Of a stretch of DNA of 35,660 bases, positions 16,729-25,610 are shown one piece after another. The translations under genes were made by a program, and so were the position numbers. The stretch is taken from assembly GCA_937124615.1 (NCBI GenBank), contig CAKZKR010000101.1, positions 1-35,660 of the forward strand, given 5' to 3'. The notes beneath the pieces are model-generated. The model was not told the DNA's origin. It was given only the letters and a program-made list of their open reading frames with translations, and made no database searches. The stretch's first letter is position 1, and each line of letters begins with the position of its first letter. The DNA is from an uncultured bacterium. Its GTDB lineage: Bacteria; Hydrogenedentota; Hydrogenedentia; Hydrogenedentales; Hydrogenedentaceae.

Positions 16729-19341
16729 ATAGGTTGGAGTAGGTTCTCCTTCCGTTGCTCCTTCGCTTGTTCCTTCTATAATCCCTTCTGAGGGCCCTTC
16801 ACTTGCTCCTTCTGGCGTTCCTTCGTGGATTCCTTCATTAGTTCCCTCTGATACAACACCTTCCCCGTCTCCTTCTGTGGTTCCTTCAGTACTCCCTTCT
16901 CCGATTCCTTCTGTTATTCCTTCTGGAACAATTCCTTCATAACTACCTTCTGATGTTCCTTCAATAATACCTTCAGACCATCCTTCGTTTGTTCCTTCTG
17001 CGGTCCCTTCTAAAATACCTTCTATGGAGCCCTCGGATGTCCCTTCAGGAACTCCTTCTGTGCTACCTTCGGTATTTCCCTCAATTATTCCATCAGGATT
17101 CCCTTCTTCACCTTCTTCATTTATCCCTTCACCCTCTACTTCTCCTTCTATGTTTCCGTCAATAGTCCCTTCTTGTGGGCAGGGACCTGTTGATATGATT
17201 AAGTGCACTGCGGTGCCATAAGGAACTTCTATACCTGCCTCCGGGCTTTGATTAATTACATTGTTTTCAGGAGTTGAGTCGTTACATAAATACTCTATCG
17301 TGCCTGTGGTAAGTCCATTTGAAGTAATTTGATTTTCTGCTGATGTAAGGGATAACCCTGTTACATTAGGAACAATGACTGGACAAAATCCAGAAGAAAC
17401 AGTTAGATTTACTTGTGTTCCATACGGAACAGAGGTTCCCGCTTGGGGGAATTGTGAACTAACGGATCCTTCGGGTATTGAATTGCTACACGCCCAATTT
17501 GTTTGCCCCTGAGTTAGACCGGCAGAGGTGATGTTCGAAATGGCTTCTTGTAAAGTTTTGCCAATCAAATTGGGCACAGTGACATTTGCTGGGTTTCCTG
17601 AAATGGATATATCGTCAATATTCCATCCGGAATAGGAAATACTGTAATCTGTTGGGCCCATAACCCAGCGAATAAGTAATAGTGGTTGTCGGTCAGCGAT
17701 GGAGGATAGGTTATAGGTTTGTAAACTCCAAGAGGTTTCTTGGAAAGAGTCGGAAGAATGTTTCCAAATTGTTGTCCAGGTTGTTCCATTTGTGCTGACA
17801 TCAACCCGTGCCTGGTCATATTCGGAATCTTCAATTCCAAGCCATCTGTAAAAAGATAGTGTAATATTCCTAAAATTTGAACAATCTATAGGATGGGATA
17901 TTAGAACTTCTTCTCCCATATTATTTTCATAAGCGCCATTAAGGTTGTATCCATACACATATTGGCCTGTATATCCAGAAGATGGGTTATTGTTTAATCC
18001 TGCAGGTTTCCCAAATGACCAATTCCCTGTTTTGTCCCAACCAGGGTCCGTATTTAAGTTGAATACAATGGGGGCGGGATAGGCTTTTTTTAGTTTTACT
18101 TTGAAGTTTTGTGTATTTTGAGTGGAAGTATTTGTGATTGAAAAGTTTTTTATGTAGGTACCCGATTGAGCAGGAATTTGGGTAATGGTTAGTTGGATTG
18201 TTATATATTCTCCTGATCTTAAGGTGCCTGAAGATGGGTTTAGTGCAATGCCTGAGTCTGCAGTGGATGTCCAATTGATATTGTATTCGCCAATATTTTC
18301 CAGTCGAATACCGATTGAAGAAGGAGAAATAAAATTATTGGAACTTAAATAGAATAGTAGATTTTGTTGAGGTGTTACCACTAAGTTATCTAGCGGTGTG
18401 CCGTATTCTATATAATCAGCCCCATAACCTATTTGTGCAGTCCCATAGGCAATATACCCATATCCATTTTCCCCCCAATAGGGGCCCCAAGAATTCCGGA
18501 TAATAAAAGACCCACCCCCATAATTATCGTCCCAGCCAACTATTACTACCATGTGATTGGGCAGGGCTTTTGATTCTGAATTATCATTATAGACGCCCCC
18601 TTTGTATGCCTGAAAAGATTCTTTTGCTTCCATAGAGGCGACAATAGGTCCATATCGGTATATGGCAGTTTTTAATGCGTCAAGGGAGGGTATCCCTAAC
18701 ATAGGACCTACATAACTCCAGTTCCGTATAGTGTAGTAATGAGGTTTGGGGCAGTTACAACCGCTACTGTTATAGCCTATATACGGATAATCATTTTCAA
18801 GAACAGCACCGTACCCTCCGCATGAATCTGTCCTACTTCCTTTATGCCAATCGTGGGCAGAAATTCCCCCGTCACAGCCATACCAAAATAATCCAGTGGC
18901 ACAGTCTACCAGCCACTGTTCGGATAAATCTACATTTATTCCATCTTTGATTTTAATTGCACATTCTAATGCTCCTACGGTGGCGAAAGCCCAGCAAGAA
19001 CCGCAAGAGTCCTGGTCACGGATAGGGGGTAAACCACCGGGTGTTTTTTCTCGCCAATCCCATCGGGAAGGTAGTTTCTCTATTGGAATGATTGGTTTTT
19101 CTTCAAATTGTAATTCATCGAGAAATTGAGGGTCTGGTGGAATATAACCTGTTAGTTCGTTTAGACTTCTTTTTGTTGCAGGTGTTTCTCCAATTTCAAA
19201 TGTCCAACCGTTAATAGATGCTTTTTCTTTTAGTCGGTGAATGTCTTCCTGTGAAAGTTGGGCTTGAATGGATATGGAGAAAGAAAATAATAAAAAATAT
19301 GAGATAATACTGATGCTGATGGAAAAACTACTTTTTTTCAT
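16435..19341 (-). CDS. secreted modular papain-like (C1A) cysteine protease
   Basis: The start at ATG (complement of 19339-19341) gives MKKSSFSIS and a signal peptide ending near IQAQ; the in-frame TTG at 19347 is less likely. The 968-aa protein reads in order: propeptide-like stretch (to about 90); C1A peptidase domain (about 90-315) with oxyanion Gln110 and nucleophile Cys116 in IRDQDSCGSCWAF, His263 in PNHMVVIVGWDD and Asn283 in IIRNSWGPYWGENG; a beta-sandwich (about 318-418); a MAM/jelly-roll-like domain (about 425-582); two PASTA-like repeats (about 588-652 and 656-720) starting VPNLIGKTLQEA and VPNVTGLSLTSA; a Glu-Gly-rich linker (about 724-866); and two copies of a SELLRVIQFFNSG-type module to the end. 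All catalytic residues are present. It is probably a cell-surface or extracellular protease. PASTA domains outside Ser/Thr kinases or PBPs suggest peptidoglycan or glycan attachment (inference). Confidence 0.93.
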   Translation of the reverse strand: MKKSSFSISISIISYFLLFSFSISIQAQLSQEDIHRLKEKASINGWTFEIGETPATKRSLNELTGYIPPDPQFLDELQFEEKPIIPIEKLPSRWDWREKTPGGLPPIRDQDSCGSCWAFATVGALECAIKIKDGINVDLSEQWLVDCATGLFWYGCDGGISAHDWHKGSRTDSCGGYGAVLENDYPYIGYNSSGCNCPKPHYYTIRNWSYVGPMLGIPSLDALKTAIYRYGPIVASMEAKESFQAYKGGVYNDNSESKALPNHMVVIVGWDDNYGGGSFIIRNSWGPYWGENGYGYIAYGTAQIGYGADYIEYGTPLDNLVVTPQQNLLFYLSSNNFISPSSIGIRLENIGEYNINWTSTADSGIALNPSSGTLRSGEYITIQLTITQIPAQSGTYIKNFSITNTSTQNTQNFKVKLKKAYPAPIVFNLNTDPGWDKTGNWSFGKPAGLNNNPSSGYTGQYVYGYNLNGAYENNMGEEVLISHPIDCSNFRNITLSFYRWLGIEDSEYDQARVDVSTNGTTWTTIWKHSSDSFQETSWSLQTYNLSSIADRQPLLLIRWVMGPTDYSISYSGWNIDDISISGNPANVTVPNLIGKTLQEAISNITSAGLTQGQTNWACSNSIPEGSVSSQFPQAGTSVPYGTQVNLTVSSGFCPVIVPNVTGLSLTSAENQITSNGLTTGTIEYLCNDSTPENNVINQSPEAGIEVPYGTAVHLIISTGPCPQEGTIDGNIEGEVEGEGINEEGEEGNPDGIIEGNTEGSTEGVPEGTSEGSIEGILEGTAEGTNEGWSEGIIEGTSEGSYEGIVPEGITEGIGEGSTEGTTEGDGEGVVSEGTNEGIHEGTPEGASEGPSEGIIEGTSEGATEGEPTPTYHSADQNKDNIIDLSELLRVIQFFNSGGYHCEKFSEDGYAPGISVQNDCIPHTSDYNPQNWIIELSELLRLIQLFNSGTYYLCIGFSEDNYCPLQKEN
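16744..17172 (-). repeat. in-frame Glu-Gly-rich coding repeat (EG-x2-x3 units)
   Basis: About 140 residues of the protease are built from short degenerate units ending in EG (for example TEGSTEGVPEGTSEGSIEG), giving a period of about 12-15 bases at DNA level (TTC/TCC-rich on the plus strand). Spacing keeps the frame throughout. It acts as a strongly acidic flexible linker between the PASTA pair and the C-terminal modules. Confidence 0.9.
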
Positions 19342-19528
19342 GTTCAACTATCTTATCTATAGTTAATTTGTTTAAATTATTTATAATATTTTATCTTAAA
19401 AGGGGCTTTTGAAGTCATTTTTTTATGCTGTTAATATATGTGATAAGTATCAAATAGGACAAAGGAGTTTTATTTTTGTTAAAATGTGAGTGTATTTTAA
19501 GGATATTTTGAAGAATAAGGAAAAAGAT

Positions 19529-20665
19529 ATGAGTTTAAATGTAAGAGAATTAATGAAACCGTTTATGGAGGTACAGGATGATTTGTATTGTTTCGCGAAG
19601 AGGGCGAAACAGGCAGGAGAGAAAATTGCAGGTTATTTATGTACCTATTCTCCACAGGAGTTATTTCATGCAGGAGGGTATTTCCCGGTTCGTGTGATAG
19701 GGAAAGAAGGGGGCACACCTTTAGCAGACCAGTGGCTACAACCGTATGCATGTAGTTTTGCAAAAGGTGTGTTGAATCTGGGGCTTGAAGGAGATTTTTC
19801 ATTTTTGGATTTAGTGGTATTTAGCCATACTTGTGATACAATGCAAAATTTAGCAGAAGCGTGGCGTAGAAGAGTAGAAGGAGCACCTGTTATTGTGGTT
19901 TCTACACCTAATTTGAATGCGGGAGATATTGCCTTAAATTACTTGAAACGCGAACTCGCCCGGGTAAAGGAAGAGGTAGAAAACATTAGTGGAAGTAAAA
20001 TAACAGATGAAAAGATTCTTGAAAGTATCCATCTTTATGAAAAGCATAGAAATAACATGAAAATTTTGTATCAAATAAGGAGAGAGTCGCCATATTTAAT
20101 TAGCGGAACGGATATGTTTTTGGTGGTTCTTTCTTCTTTTGTTATGAAGAAAGAGGAACATAATGAGTTGTTGGAAAAACTGATTAGGGATTTGAAAAGC
20201 ATAACACCTGAGGATGTAAAGAAACCGCGGGTATTGGTAGGTGGAAGCGTTTGTCAGGCTCAGGGGTTTATTCAGTCTATAGAAGGAACAGGTGCGGTTG
20301 TTTCTGATGATGATTTATGTATGGGTTCAAGGTCGTATGTTATTCCTCCTGTTCCACAGGGGGAACCGATTGAGATGTTGGCACAAATGTATCTTTCTCG
20401 AATTCCATGTCCTGCTTTTTATAAACCGGGTTATGACCCTGCACAGGTTTATATTGAGAAAGTAAAGTCCGGGGATGTTAATGGTGTCATATTCCTCCAG
20501 ACGAAGTTTTGCGACCCGTATGCGTTTAATTATCCATATATTCGTAAGAGATTGGAACAGGAGGGAATTCCTAGTCTTCTCCTGGAAGTAGAACAAAATC
20601 AGCCTGTTCCGGAGGCGTTTCGCACAAGAGTTGAGGCATTTGTAGAAACTTTGATGAATAGGTAA
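19529..20665 (+). CDS. 2-hydroxyacyl-CoA dehydratase / benzoyl-CoA reductase family subunit (HgdB/BcrC-like)
   Basis: ATG 19529 (MSLNVRELMKPF) has AAGGA seven bases upstream; the GTG at 19490 would add a non-conserved tail. The 378-aa protein shows the family pattern GYLCTYSPQELFHAGGYFPV at the N-terminus, VVFSHTCDTMQNLAEAWRR, a GGSVCQAQG segment and FLQTKFCDPYAFNYPYI near the end. The cysteines in LCTYS, HTCD and KFCD are the usual [4Fe-4S] ligand positions. Such subunits pair with a second subunit and an ATP-driven activator to eliminate water from 2-hydroxyacyl-CoA or reduce aromatic thioesters by ketyl radical chemistry. The activator gene starts 10 bases downstream. Substrate unknown; a double-cubane reductase role is an alternative. 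Confidence 0.9.
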   Translation: MSLNVRELMKPFMEVQDDLYCFAKRAKQAGEKIAGYLCTYSPQELFHAGGYFPVRVIGKEGGTPLADQWLQPYACSFAKGVLNLGLEGDFSFLDLVVFSHTCDTMQNLAEAWRRRVEGAPVIVVSTPNLNAGDIALNYLKRELARVKEEVENISGSKITDEKILESIHLYEKHRNNMKILYQIRRESPYLISGTDMFLVVLSSFVMKKEEHNELLEKLIRDLKSITPEDVKKPRVLVGGSVCQAQGFIQSIEGTGAVVSDDDLCMGSRSYVIPPVPQGEPIEMLAQMYLSRIPCPAFYKPGYDPAQVYIEKVKSGDVNGVIFLQTKFCDPYAFNYPYIRKRLEQEGIPSLLLEVEQNQPVPEAFRTRVEAFVETLMNR

Positions 20666-20675
20666 TTGATTTATT

Positions 20676-21500
20676 ATGAGTGAATATTTTGTTATCGGTC
20701 TTGATATAGGCTCTGCTACGGCTAAAGCGGTTCTTCTTGATAATGAAGGGAAAAGGCTGGCATTTGCGGTTCGTCCGACAGGAGGGAGGCTGGTTCAATC
20801 TGCGGAGGATGTAAAAAGAGAGGTTTTACTGCAAACGGGGGTATCCGATGATTGTGTCAAGGCGATTATAACTACAGGTTATGGAAGAGATATTATTCAA
20901 AATAAAACAAAAAGTATAACAGAGATTACCTGTCATGCTAAAGGGGCTTATGTAATGATGCCCGAGATTCGATTTGTTATTGATATAGGTGGACAAGACT
21001 CAAAAGCGATTTTGTTGGAGTCCGATGGACAGGTAGGGCGTTTTGAGATGAATGATAAGTGTGCTGCGGGGACCGGTCGTTTTTTAGAGGTTATGGCACG
21101 AACACTCGGTATTCATCTTGATGAGATGGGAGATATGGCTGTTCGTTCTGAAAAGAGTTCGAAAATTTCATCTACCTGTACGGTTTTCGCGGAAAGTGAA
21201 GTTATTTCATTATTAGCCCAGGGAGAGGAAATCCCCTCTGTTGTATCAGGTTTGTGTCGTGCAATTGCGGAACGGGTTCAGGCTCTGGTGTCGCGAGTGG
21301 GTGTTGTTCCGCCGGTTATGATGACGGGGGGCGTTGCGAAAAATAAGGGGGTTGTGAACTGGTTATCTAAAACACTGAGGCAAGAATTGATTGTACCAGA
21401 GGAGCCCCAGATAATAGGGGCTTTAGGTGCGAGTATAATTGGTTTGGAATTGATAAAAAGAAGTAAAGGATCTCTGGATAAAATAATACAAAACATATAA
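20676..21500 (+). CDS. acyl-CoA dehydratase activase (HgdC/BcrA-D-like ATPase)
   Basis: A 274-aa ASKHA-fold ATPase. It begins FVIGLDIGSATAKAVLLD (phosphate-1 loop), then has VIDIGGQDSKAILLE (phosphate-2), NDKCAAGTGRFLEVMA with one Cys and SSTCTVFAESEVISLLAQGE with the second Cys; the two cysteines from each monomer bind the [4Fe-4S] cluster shared across the homodimer. MTGGVAKNKGVV is the adenosine motif. The protein injects an electron at low potential into the dehydratase, driven by ATP hydrolysis. Only one activase is present, so a homodimer of HgdC type is more likely than the BcrA/BcrD heterodimer. It lies between the two catalytic-type subunits with gaps of 10 and 19 bases, so all three are surely co-transcribed. 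Confidence 0.94.
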   Translation: MSEYFVIGLDIGSATAKAVLLDNEGKRLAFAVRPTGGRLVQSAEDVKREVLLQTGVSDDCVKAIITTGYGRDIIQNKTKSITEITCHAKGAYVMMPEIRFVIDIGGQDSKAILLESDGQVGRFEMNDKCAAGTGRFLEVMARTLGIHLDEMGDMAVRSEKSSKISSTCTVFAESEVISLLAQGEEIPSVVSGLCRAIAERVQALVSRVGVVPPVMMTGGVAKNKGVVNWLSKTLRQELIVPEEPQIIGALGASIIGLELIKRSKGSLDKIIQNI

Positions 21501-21519
21501 TGAAGGGATTTAATGTTTT

Positions 21520-22761
21520 ATGAGTCAGCGTGTTCCAATTCGTTCAACTGCAAAGATGAAAGAGTTAATGGGTTTCTATTACATGATGGCAAAAGCCGGA
21601 GAAAACGACCCAAATCAAAAAATAGCATGGATTACCAGTGGAGGACCTGTGGAGATTCTTCATGCAGGTGGAGTAATTCCTATCTATCCGGAAAATGTGG
21701 CGGCAATGGCGGGAACGATGAAAATCTCCGATGAGATTTGTGCGGTGGCGGAGGAACAGGGTTTTTCTCGGGACTTATGTTCTTATGCACGGACAGATAT
21801 AGGTTCTGCTCTTTCAGGGAAAGGTCCGCTTATGGGTAGTGCCAGTCCAAAGCCCGATTTTCTGGTGTGTTGCAATAATATCTGTGGGACTGTAACAAAG
21901 TGGTATGAAGAATTACAGCGGATATTTAATGTCCCGCTAATTTTTATTGATGCTCCATTTCAGTATGGAATAAAGGATAGGCCGGAAGCCATAGATTATA
22001 TGGAAGCACAATTAAGAAATATGATAGACATTGTAGGTGAGATTACCGGGAAGCCTGTGGAGTGGGATAAGTTTATGGAAACATTGGAACTTGCGGACCG
22101 TGCGGTGAAATTATGGAGAGAGATACAGGATTTGTTACAGCACAAGCCCGCTCCGATGAATTCGTTTGATACTTTTATACATCTGGCTCCTATTGTAACT
22201 TTACGAGGTACACAAGGTTGTATTGAATACTATGAAACTTTGAAGGCGGAGTTATTAGAACGAATTGAACAAGGTATTGGAACTCTGGAGAAAGAAGAAT
22301 ATCGATTGGGATGGGATAATCTGCCCGTTTGGTATAAAATAAAGTTTTTGTCTGAACGATTTTCACAGCATAATTCTGCGCTGGTTGTTTCGACTTATAC
22401 TCGTAGTTTCTGTTATCAGGCGGAAGACAGAGATATATCTAATCCCCTTCGTGCAATGTCTGCCGATTATTTGGCAGGGTATATTAATCATGGGATTGAT
22501 TTCCGTGAACGCGAACTTTACCAGATGGTGCAGAATTTTAGTTTGGACGGATTGGTGATGCATTCCAACCGTTCCTGTCGAGCCTACTCTTTTGGCCAGT
22601 ATGAATTAGCACGGACTATGGAAGAAAAATATGATGTTCCTGTTTTGTTAATCGAGGCCGACCAGAATGATACAAGAATGTGGAGTGATGAGCAAATTGG
22701 GAATCGAATCGATGCCTTTATGGAACGGGTCGCCGGTAAAAAGAAGAGAAATATTGCATAA
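21520..22761 (+). CDS. 2-hydroxyacyl-CoA dehydratase / benzoyl-CoA reductase family subunit (HgdA/BcrB-like)
   Basis: A 413-aa second subunit. Characteristic segments are AWITSGGPVEILHAGGVIPIY, FSRDLCSYARTDIGSAL, DFLVCCNNICGTVTKWYEEL and the late motif DGLVMHSNRSCRAYSFGQYE followed by VPVLLIEADQND, all typical of the larger HgdA/BcrB/BadE-like subunit. Candidate cluster cysteines are in DLCSY, CCNNIC and RSCR. Together with the upstream subunit it would form the heterodimer that holds one or two [4Fe-4S] clusters. It ends 39 bases before a convergent radical SAM gene. The enzyme is oxygen-sensitive in all characterised relatives, pointing to an anaerobic host. The substrate cannot be called: no CoA-transferase, ligase or 2-hydroxyacid dehydrogenase lies nearby. 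Confidence 0.92.
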   Translation: MSQRVPIRSTAKMKELMGFYYMMAKAGENDPNQKIAWITSGGPVEILHAGGVIPIYPENVAAMAGTMKISDEICAVAEEQGFSRDLCSYARTDIGSALSGKGPLMGSASPKPDFLVCCNNICGTVTKWYEELQRIFNVPLIFIDAPFQYGIKDRPEAIDYMEAQLRNMIDIVGEITGKPVEWDKFMETLELADRAVKLWREIQDLLQHKPAPMNSFDTFIHLAPIVTLRGTQGCIEYYETLKAELLERIEQGIGTLEKEEYRLGWDNLPVWYKIKFLSERFSQHNSALVVSTYTRSFCYQAEDRDISNPLRAMSADYLAGYINHGIDFRERELYQMVQNFSLDGLVMHSNRSCRAYSFGQYELARTMEEKYDVPVLLIEADQNDTRMWSDEQIGNRIDAFMERVAGKKKRNIA

Positions 22762-22800
22762 GGTTGTTGAAACTTTTTAGATTTAAAGGGGGTAAGGGTT

Positions 22801-24273
22801 TTAAGAAATCTTTCTTTTCCGCAGAATATCCCAATAAGCACCACGGGATCCATTTTTGATGGCATTTGTTAGATAATCGTGATTGCAGTAGGAATAACTG
22901 CCTTCTTCATTAGCGGGTAGGGATAGAAAAACGGAAGGGTTATTTTTCACGAGGTCTGATAAGTATTTAAAAAAATCTGTGTCAATTTTTTCAGAGAGGT
23001 AGTGAGTAGGATGGTATAAGTTTTTGTTTTGCTCAATGGGTTTTCCATGGATAGAAGTTTCTGAAATATGTCCTGTTTTGTAGAGTGAAAGTATATTTTG
23101 TCCTAAGACAGTGTAGGGATAGAGACGAACACCTACTGCTATGCCTAATGCATGGGGCTTAAGTTTTAACGCATGTTCAATTGTGAATAAAGCCGTTTCC
23201 TTCGTTTCGCCAGGGCCTCCTATAAGTAAATCAAACATTACAGCAATGTTCGTTTTGTTCAATATATTTATTAATCGCTTTATATCTTCATATCGATGGG
23301 GTTTTTGAAGTAGTCTTAATTGTTTGTTGTGTAGTGAATCGACTCCAAAGTTTATTCCTTTGCAACCTGCCTGCTCCATTTTGACTGCTAATTCTTCTGT
23401 GAAGGGTACCGGCGAGCCGTAAGTATACCATTTTATTTTTTTGTTTATTCCTTTCCGTATAATCGCCTCGCATATTTGAAGAGCCTGTTCCAATGGAATG
23501 TTGAATTCACTGTCGCACCAATGAAAGACATTGATACCTCTGTTTATAAGTTGCTCTATCTCGAAGAGGACGCTTTCGGGTTTGCGAAGTTCAACGGTAA
23601 TATCTTCTTTAGCACTTTCAACACAGTAGATGCATTTCTGGGAACAACCTCGTTTTGTTTCAATTCCTACTTGTCCACCTTCCTGAAAGTACCTTTCAAG
23701 GTTTGCAAAATTTCTATGAAACAGGAAAGTGGGATATTTGTTTATTAATTTTTTATTTGAAGGATTTATGAGAATTTTTCCATCGTCGTTTTTGTAAGTG
23801 CATCCGGGAAATTTTGCATATGTCTGGTTTTGTATCGCTGTAATAAAGTCCGAAATGGAATTTACACCATTTCCAACGAGTCCAAAATCTGCCTGTGTAT
23901 AGTTCAGGATTTCGCATGGTGTAATTGAAAACCCCGCGCCACCTAAGAAAATAGGGGCATTCGATAATTGCCTGCATAGTTGAACTATATTATTAATAAA
24001 ATCAACGAAAAAGGTTTGGCTTGACATCATGGCTTCATCAAGATTACGGATGGTAATACCAATGAGGTCGATATTGGAATTAGACAAATCCATTTTTAGA
24101 GTGTGTTCCCAGTTATCCGAAAAACACAAATCTATCCATACGATTTGATACCCATCTTGTGATAAAACTTCCGCAATATACTCAAGTCCCACCGGTGAAA
24201 TAGGCGGTTTTAGAGTATTAGGGTTTATTAACGCGATAGTTTTATATGTGTTTTGAACTGTATCTATTTCCAC
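22801..24273 (-). CDS. B12-binding-domain radical SAM protein
   Basis: A 490-aa protein starting at GTG (complement of 24271-24273), nine bases after the stop of the upstream oxidoreductase. The N-terminal third has the cobalamin-binding-like Rossmann pattern: TIALINPNTLKPPISPVGLE, IDLIGITIRN and PIFLGGAGFSITP. The radical SAM domain follows with the canonical CxxxCxxC triad Cys210, Cys214, Cys217 in KRGCSQKCIYC, then FGVDSLHNKQLRLLQKPH and LIGGPGETKETA. No TRAM or SPASM domain is visible. This architecture is used for methylations at unactivated carbons or for rearrangements in secondary metabolism, cofactor and lipid biosynthesis. It probably shares a transcript with the oxidoreductase and isomerase upstream; the substrate is unknown. 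Confidence 0.92.
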   Translation of the reverse strand: MEIDTVQNTYKTIALINPNTLKPPISPVGLEYIAEVLSQDGYQIVWIDLCFSDNWEHTLKMDLSNSNIDLIGITIRNLDEAMMSSQTFFVDFINNIVQLCRQLSNAPIFLGGAGFSITPCEILNYTQADFGLVGNGVNSISDFITAIQNQTYAKFPGCTYKNDDGKILINPSNKKLINKYPTFLFHRNFANLERYFQEGGQVGIETKRGCSQKCIYCVESAKEDITVELRKPESVLFEIEQLINRGINVFHWCDSEFNIPLEQALQICEAIIRKGINKKIKWYTYGSPVPFTEELAVKMEQAGCKGINFGVDSLHNKQLRLLQKPHRYEDIKRLINILNKTNIAVMFDLLIGGPGETKETALFTIEHALKLKPHALGIAVGVRLYPYTVLGQNILSLYKTGHISETSIHGKPIEQNKNLYHPTHYLSEKIDTDFFKYLSDLVKNNPSVFLSLPANEEGSYSYCNHDYLTNAIKNGSRGAYWDILRKRKIS

Positions 24274-24282
24274 GCAAGTTCA

Positions 24283-25548
24283 CTACAAATACTGTTCAAT
24301 GTTCCAGGGGGTGCGGTAAGGGCGTTTTATCCATTTGTCGGCTTCGGGGTCATTTTTGAAGGATAAAGTTTCGGGGTTAAATTCTAACGGTCTCGGAATA
24401 AATGTGCTGATATTGCACAAATGGCACAAAACGGCCGTTAAGTGTCCTTCTTCGGCGGGGGCATTGGGTTTTTCTTCACCAAGTATGGTTTTAGCAAAAT
24501 TGACGGCATGGGGAACATCTATGTCACTGCCGGGATATGTTTTGGGAGATTTTTTAGAATCTCGTTCAAAAACTTTCCAATTTTCGCGAGTTATAATCAA
24601 GGTTCCTTTGTCACCATGAAATTCTGCAAAGGCACTGGGTCCGTATTCTGACCATAATCGCAGTTCCCATACAACAGTTAGTTCGGGATATTCCAATATG
24701 GTGGTTTGTGTGTCTGGCCATTCTTTAATATCTTTGGTTATGAATTGCCCTCCTGTTCCCTGAATGCGTGTTGGGGAATTAAGATTTAAGAACCAACGGA
24801 GAATATCCAACCAATGAGCCCCCCAATTACCCGTATCGCCAGTGCCATAATCGAGCATAAAGTGCCAATTATAATGCACACGATATTTATTATAAGGTTT
24901 CAAGGGCGCAGGACCTGTCCACATGTCATAGTCAAGAGTCTTGGGTGGTTCACTATCCGGAACCCGAGGTAAAGGCTCTCTCCAATGAATAATGCCCGCT
25001 CGGGCAAAACTTATTTTGCCGAGTGCTCCTGATTGGACAAAATCGCGTGCTTCCTGAAAATGTTTTCCGCTTCGTTGTTGTGAGCCTACTACCCCTACTT
25101 GTTTAGGATGTTTCTTCATTGCTTGAAGGACAGCATATCCGTCGTAAATGTTATAGGAAAAGGGCTTTTCTACATATACATGTTTGCCCGCATCTAAAGC
25201 CATTACAGTCATAAGGCAATGCCAGTGGTCGGGTGTAGCAACAACAATTACATCAATTTCTTTGTCGTCTAATAGTCGGCGGAAATCTTTTTCAAGAACG
25301 GGAACATCTATATTATCTTTTTGTAATTCCTTTTTGCCTTTATTTAGCATTTCTTCGTCACAGTCGCATAAAGTTTTTATTTGGAAATAACCGGATTTAA
25401 CGAGGTTATCGGCCACTTGTGGCCCTCTATTCCGGCAACCAATGATACCTACTCGCATTTTGGGCGATTGAGCCCTAACCTTTCTTGATAAAGTTGTGGT
25501 TGCCATTGCCATAGCAGATGTCGTTATAAATTGTCTTCGATTTAACAT
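24283..25548 (-). CDS. Gfo/Idh/MocA family oxidoreductase, Tat-type N-terminus
   Basis: A 421-aa relative of the oxidoreductase at 3262-4542. The start ATG (complement of 25546-25548) has AGGAGATGATAAC directly upstream. The N-terminus NRRQFITTSAMAMATTTLSR with RAQ is a twin-arginine-type signal. The Rossmann fingerprint MRVGIIGCRNRGPQ, VVATPDHWHCLM, and GKHVYVEKPFSYNIYDG with the catalytic Lys follow. The C-terminal half contains HYNWHFMLDYGTGDTGNWG, typical of the exported subgroup from Planctomycetes-like bacteria. It lies 62 bases after the isomerase gene and nine bases before the radical SAM gene, i.e. isomerase, oxidoreductase, rSAM in transcription order. The reaction is presumably NAD(P)-dependent sugar oxidation, substrate unknown. 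Confidence 0.92.
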   Translation of the reverse strand: MLNRRQFITTSAMAMATTTLSRKVRAQSPKMRVGIIGCRNRGPQVADNLVKSGYFQIKTLCDCDEEMLNKGKKELQKDNIDVPVLEKDFRRLLDDKEIDVIVVATPDHWHCLMTVMALDAGKHVYVEKPFSYNIYDGYAVLQAMKKHPKQVGVVGSQQRSGKHFQEARDFVQSGALGKISFARAGIIHWREPLPRVPDSEPPKTLDYDMWTGPAPLKPYNKYRVHYNWHFMLDYGTGDTGNWGAHWLDILRWFLNLNSPTRIQGTGGQFITKDIKEWPDTQTTILEYPELTVVWELRLWSEYGPSAFAEFHGDKGTLIITRENWKVFERDSKKSPKTYPGSDIDVPHAVNFAKTILGEEKPNAPAEEGHLTAVLCHLCNISTFIPRPLEFNPETLSFKNDPEADKWIKRPYRTPWNIEQYL

Positions 25549-25610
25549 GTTATCATCTCCTATTTGAAAATTACTGTGATTCGATTTTTTCGGAGAAAAT
25601 TGTTTTGTTT

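Noticed and set aside
16744-17172. Short regular repeats resembling a CRISPR array on the plus strand
   Set aside because: The period is only 12-15 bases, units are degenerate, and all keep the protein frame; there are no conserved repeats of 25-37 bases with unique spacers and no cas genes.
16513-17221. Plus-strand ORFs opposite the EG-linker and C-terminal modules, one rich in Pro-Ser (PSxxPSxxPS)
   Set aside because: They are mirror images of the Glu-Gly codons of the protease on the other strand; the minus-strand frame has clear domains on both sides.
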